DNA of 64,000 bases from an uncultured Synergistales bacterium (lineage in GTDB: Bacteria; Synergistota; Synergistia; Synergistales; Aminobacteriaceae), in NCBI GenBank assembly GCA_905233565.1, contig CAJOCL010000013.1, forward strand, positions 1 to 64,000, given 5' to 3'. How positions within the stretch are numbered: position 1 is the stretch's first letter; each line of letters begins with the position of its first letter. Under the pieces are notes generated by a model. The model made no database searches, was not told the origin of the DNA, and saw nothing but the letters and a program-made list of their open reading frames with translations. The position numbers and the translations under genes are program-made. Shown one piece after another: positions 61,789 through 64,000 of this stretch.

Positions 61789-64000
61789 ATGGGCAGACGG
61801 GACATAAGAGAATACTTTGACGAGGATATAACAACGTCATCGCTTGAAAAAAACGGAACATCAAGGCTCTCTGAAAATGCTATGTGGCTCTTGGAACAGC
61901 GTTATTTTGTTCAAAGATATGACGCTGAAATTGAGGGTACGAGGAAAGAGAGAGATTTCGAGGAATTTGCACGGCGCGTATCCCGTACTGTTGCGAGTGC
62001 TGAAGTCTGCTATTCTGATTCGAAAGACTGGATAAGGACTCTTGAAAAGAACATAGCGAATGACATTCTTAACAGGAGATTTCTGTTTAATTCGCCGTGT
62101 CTTTTCAGTGCTGCGGCCGGATTGACCATAATTCCCGAGTTTTCGTCAATAATCTATAAAGACCCTGATGACATGAGTTATGACGACTACAGGAAATTAT
62201 ACGAGAGCCGGACAAAGAATCAGCAGTTATTTGCGTGCTTCGTTATAAGCGTTCCGGACAGCATAGAAGGAATTTTCGAGAGCGTGAAGAACGCAAGCAT
62301 AATCAGCAAGTTCGGCGGAGGCGTGGGCGGAAATTTCGGACATCTCAGGGAACACAGCTCAGAGATTGCCGGCGGAACAGGCGGAAAGGCTTCCGGCCCC
62401 GTATCTTTCATGGAAACCTGGAACACTATGGGAGCCGTTGTCGTTCAGGGCGGAAAACGACGCGCCGCCTTAATGGGAATGCTTTTCGATGATCACCCTG
62501 ATATTTATGATTTCATAGACTGCAAGACTGAGGACGGAAAATTGTCATATTTCAATATTTCCGTTGCAGTTTCGGACAGGCTGATGAAGTCGGCCTCAGA
62601 AGATGATGATTTCGATCTTCATTCAAGGGTTGACGACAGCACGGTTAAGACGGTCAAGGCAAAAGATTTAATGAATCACATCTGCGAATCTGCATGGAAA
62701 CGCGGAGATCCTGGAATTTTCTTTATCGACAGGGCAAGACAGGACAATATATTGAAAATGGGCGGCCCTGAATGGGATATCGAGGCTACAAATCCCTGCG
62801 GTGAACAGCCCCTCCCCAACTTCACGAGCTGTAATCTCGGTTCAATAAACGTTGAAATGTTCGTGAACGAGTCAGCGAAATTTGACTGGGAAAAATTCAG
62901 CTCTCAGGTTTTCCGTTCAATGTATTATCTTGATTTAGTGATTGATGCCTGCAGTTACCCGCTTGAAAAAATCGGAATACGAACGAAATCAATACGCCCC
63001 GTCGGCTTGGGAATAATGGGGCTTGCCGATGCGTCTATAATGCAGGGAATTGTATACGGCTCAGACAAATTTAACGTATTCTGCAAGAAACTCGGCGGAG
63101 TTCTGGCACGTTCCGCACTCAGCGCAACAATACAGGAAGTTACGGACGCAGGAAAAAATCCGTTCCCTGAACACGGCCTCGTCAGCAAACTTTTTGAGGG
63201 CGTTAAAATCCCGGAGAACAACGGCGAATACAGGGCCATGCTCCGTGATATGAAGTCAAAAGGCGATATCCCGGTAACACTGTTAAATACTCTTGAAGAG
63301 TTTGATTTTGAAGATGCAGCTTTCATACTTGAAAATCTCTTCAAAGGGAACATGCGCAACAGCAGGAGGCTTTCAATTGCTCCTACGGGTTCAATCTCAA
63401 TGATACTTGACGCAAGCTCAGGAATAGAGCCGAATTTTGCGTGGTCATGGAACAGGCGGATAATGAAAACTGACGGTTCAGGCTTTGAGGACAGGGAATT
63501 TTGGCACAAACTTTTAACCCCTGAACTGAGAGCAGAATACAGGGCATCGGGCGGACACCTTTCAGATCCTGCATACGTTACGGCATATGACATAACGACA
63601 CAGCAGCATGTTAATGTAACGGGGATATTCGCGCATGTCGTTGACAGCGGAATAAGCAAGACGGTTAATCTTCCGAACTCGGCAACTGTTGATGATGTCA
63701 GGCGCGTTTATCAGGACTGCTACAACATGGGCTGCAAGGGAATAACGATCTACCGTGACGGCTCGCGTTCATTTCAGCCTATCGAGGCAAAGAAAGAAGA
63801 GAAGCCGAAAGACCCCGAGCCTGAAGATAAGTCAAAACGCGTCAAAGAACGTCCGGGACTTGTAGTTTTCGGAAAGACGATAAAGGATACTACCCCTTGG
63901 GGAAGCATATATATAACGCTGAATCTTGACGGTAAAGACCCGTTCGAGATTTTTATAAACGTAGGGAAATCGGGTTCTGAATTAAAGGCAATGACTGAGG
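61789..64000 (+). CDS. nrdJ: Adenosylcobalamin-dependent (class II) ribonucleotide reductase, 3' truncated
   Basis: 737 codons are in the window and the frame is open at its end. ATG at 61789. The substrate-side Cys150 in Phe-Ala-Cys-Phe-Val, and Asn335-Pro-Cys337-Gly-Glu339 in the active site, are present, with Ser-Cys-Asn-Leu-Gly-Ser-Ile-Asn just after and Pro-Thr-Gly-Ser-Ile-Ser in the second half. The N-terminal part is short of an ATP cone. The C-terminal tail that holds the redox Cys pair, and the zinc-binding part, lie beyond the window. It reduces ribonucleotides without oxygen and needs vitamin B12. Confidence 0.85.
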   Translation, partial: MGRRDIREYFDEDITTSSLEKNGTSRLSENAMWLLEQRYFVQRYDAEIEGTRKERDFEEFARRVSRTVASAEVCYSDSKDWIRTLEKNIANDILNRRFLFNSPCLFSAAAGLTIIPEFSSIIYKDPDDMSYDDYRKLYESRTKNQQLFACFVISVPDSIEGIFESVKNASIISKFGGGVGGNFGHLREHSSEIAGGTGGKASGPVSFMETWNTMGAVVVQGGKRRAALMGMLFDDHPDIYDFIDCKTEDGKLSYFNISVAVSDRLMKSASEDDDFDLHSRVDDSTVKTVKAKDLMNHICESAWKRGDPGIFFIDRARQDNILKMGGPEWDIEATNPCGEQPLPNFTSCNLGSINVEMFVNESAKFDWEKFSSQVFRSMYYLDLVIDACSYPLEKIGIRTKSIRPVGLGIMGLADASIMQGIVYGSDKFNVFCKKLGGVLARSALSATIQEVTDAGKNPFPEHGLVSKLFEGVKIPENNGEYRAMLRDMKSKGDIPVTLLNTLEEFDFEDAAFILENLFKGNMRNSRRLSIAPTGSISMILDASSGIEPNFAWSWNRRIMKTDGSGFEDREFWHKLLTPELRAEYRASGGHLSDPAYVTAYDITTQQHVNVTGIFAHVVDSGISKTVNLPNSATVDDVRRVYQDCYNMGCKGITIYRDGSRSFQPIEAKKEEKPKDPEPEDKSKRVKERPGLVVFGKTIKDTTPWGSIYITLNLDGKDPFEIFINVGKSGSELKAMTE

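Overview
The window reads as chromosomal DNA of a moderately AT-rich, diderm-like, motile, amino-acid-fermenting anaerobe, most likely a member of the Synergistota. Pointers are a C-terminal Gly-Ser-Gly-Cys / membrane helix / basic tail of the Synergist-CTERM type on the secreted lipase-like protein at 8958-11795, a selenocysteine-dependent glycine/sarcosine/betaine reductase locus (grdX-grdE-grdB), a secreted double-FMN flavoprotein reductase of the fumarate/urocanate reductase kind, and a class II ribonucleotide reductase. This placement is inference from gene content; no 16S rRNA is present.

Layout. 1-938 is the 3' end of a large Ig-like repeat surface protein, and 5490-8912 is a complete paralogue in the opposite orientation. 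Between them lie an orphan condensation-domain-like acyltransferase, rplM-rpsI, a nicotinate phosphoribosyltransferase, secG and a DUF4230 gene. 8958-16254 (minus) holds the lipase-like protein, der, an asparaginase fold without its catalytic threonines, a LUD-domain protein and an acidic membrane-anchored TPR protein. 16375-18888 (plus) is the exported flavoprotein reductase. 18967-24281 (minus) is an envelope cluster: dxr-cdsA-uppS, a family 4 uracil-DNA glycosylase, a P-loop/Asp23-like protein and murA. 24321-27140 is an accessory island with one complete Rpn-type nuclease, two exported ankyrin proteins, an orphan Rpn C-terminus and a duplicated wecB tail. 27133-30235 carries wecB, a WecA/MraY-type transferase and an in-frame rpiB-upp fusion. 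30462-36448 has an AAA_24-type ATPase, a second acidic protein, htpG, rpmF, DUF177 and ackA.

36492-40642 holds tRNA-Ser(CGA), a secreted LprI-like protein, the grdX-grdE-grdB operon with an in-frame UGA and a candidate bacterial SECIS, and tRNA-Ala(CGC) with a near-consensus promoter. A hicAB toxin-antitoxin pair follows, then ahcY-mtaD (S-adenosylhomocysteine recycling). 44400-56256 is one long motility/chemotaxis operon: flhA-flhF-flhG-cheB-cheA-cheC-cheD-fliA-fapA-like-hypothetical. It is followed by a small ORF and a GNAT acetyltransferase frame that has no start codon but is joined to the small ORF by an A AAA AAT slippery heptamer. Then come whiA-pgk-tpiA, an exported protein of unknown function and a truncated class II ribonucleotide reductase (61789-64000).

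How the parts fit: glycine reductase yields acetyl phosphate, which the nearby acetate kinase can turn into ATP; grd and ackA are on the same strand about 1 kb apart. GrdB also needs the cell's selenocysteine machinery, which is not in the window. dxr, uppS, cdsA, murA, wecB and the WecA-like gene cover isoprenoid carrier, phospholipid, peptidoglycan and surface-glycan precursors. No stretch over 300 bases is without a gene. No CRISPR array or rRNA was seen. The only mobile-element signs are a weak IS605-like end and the Rpn island.
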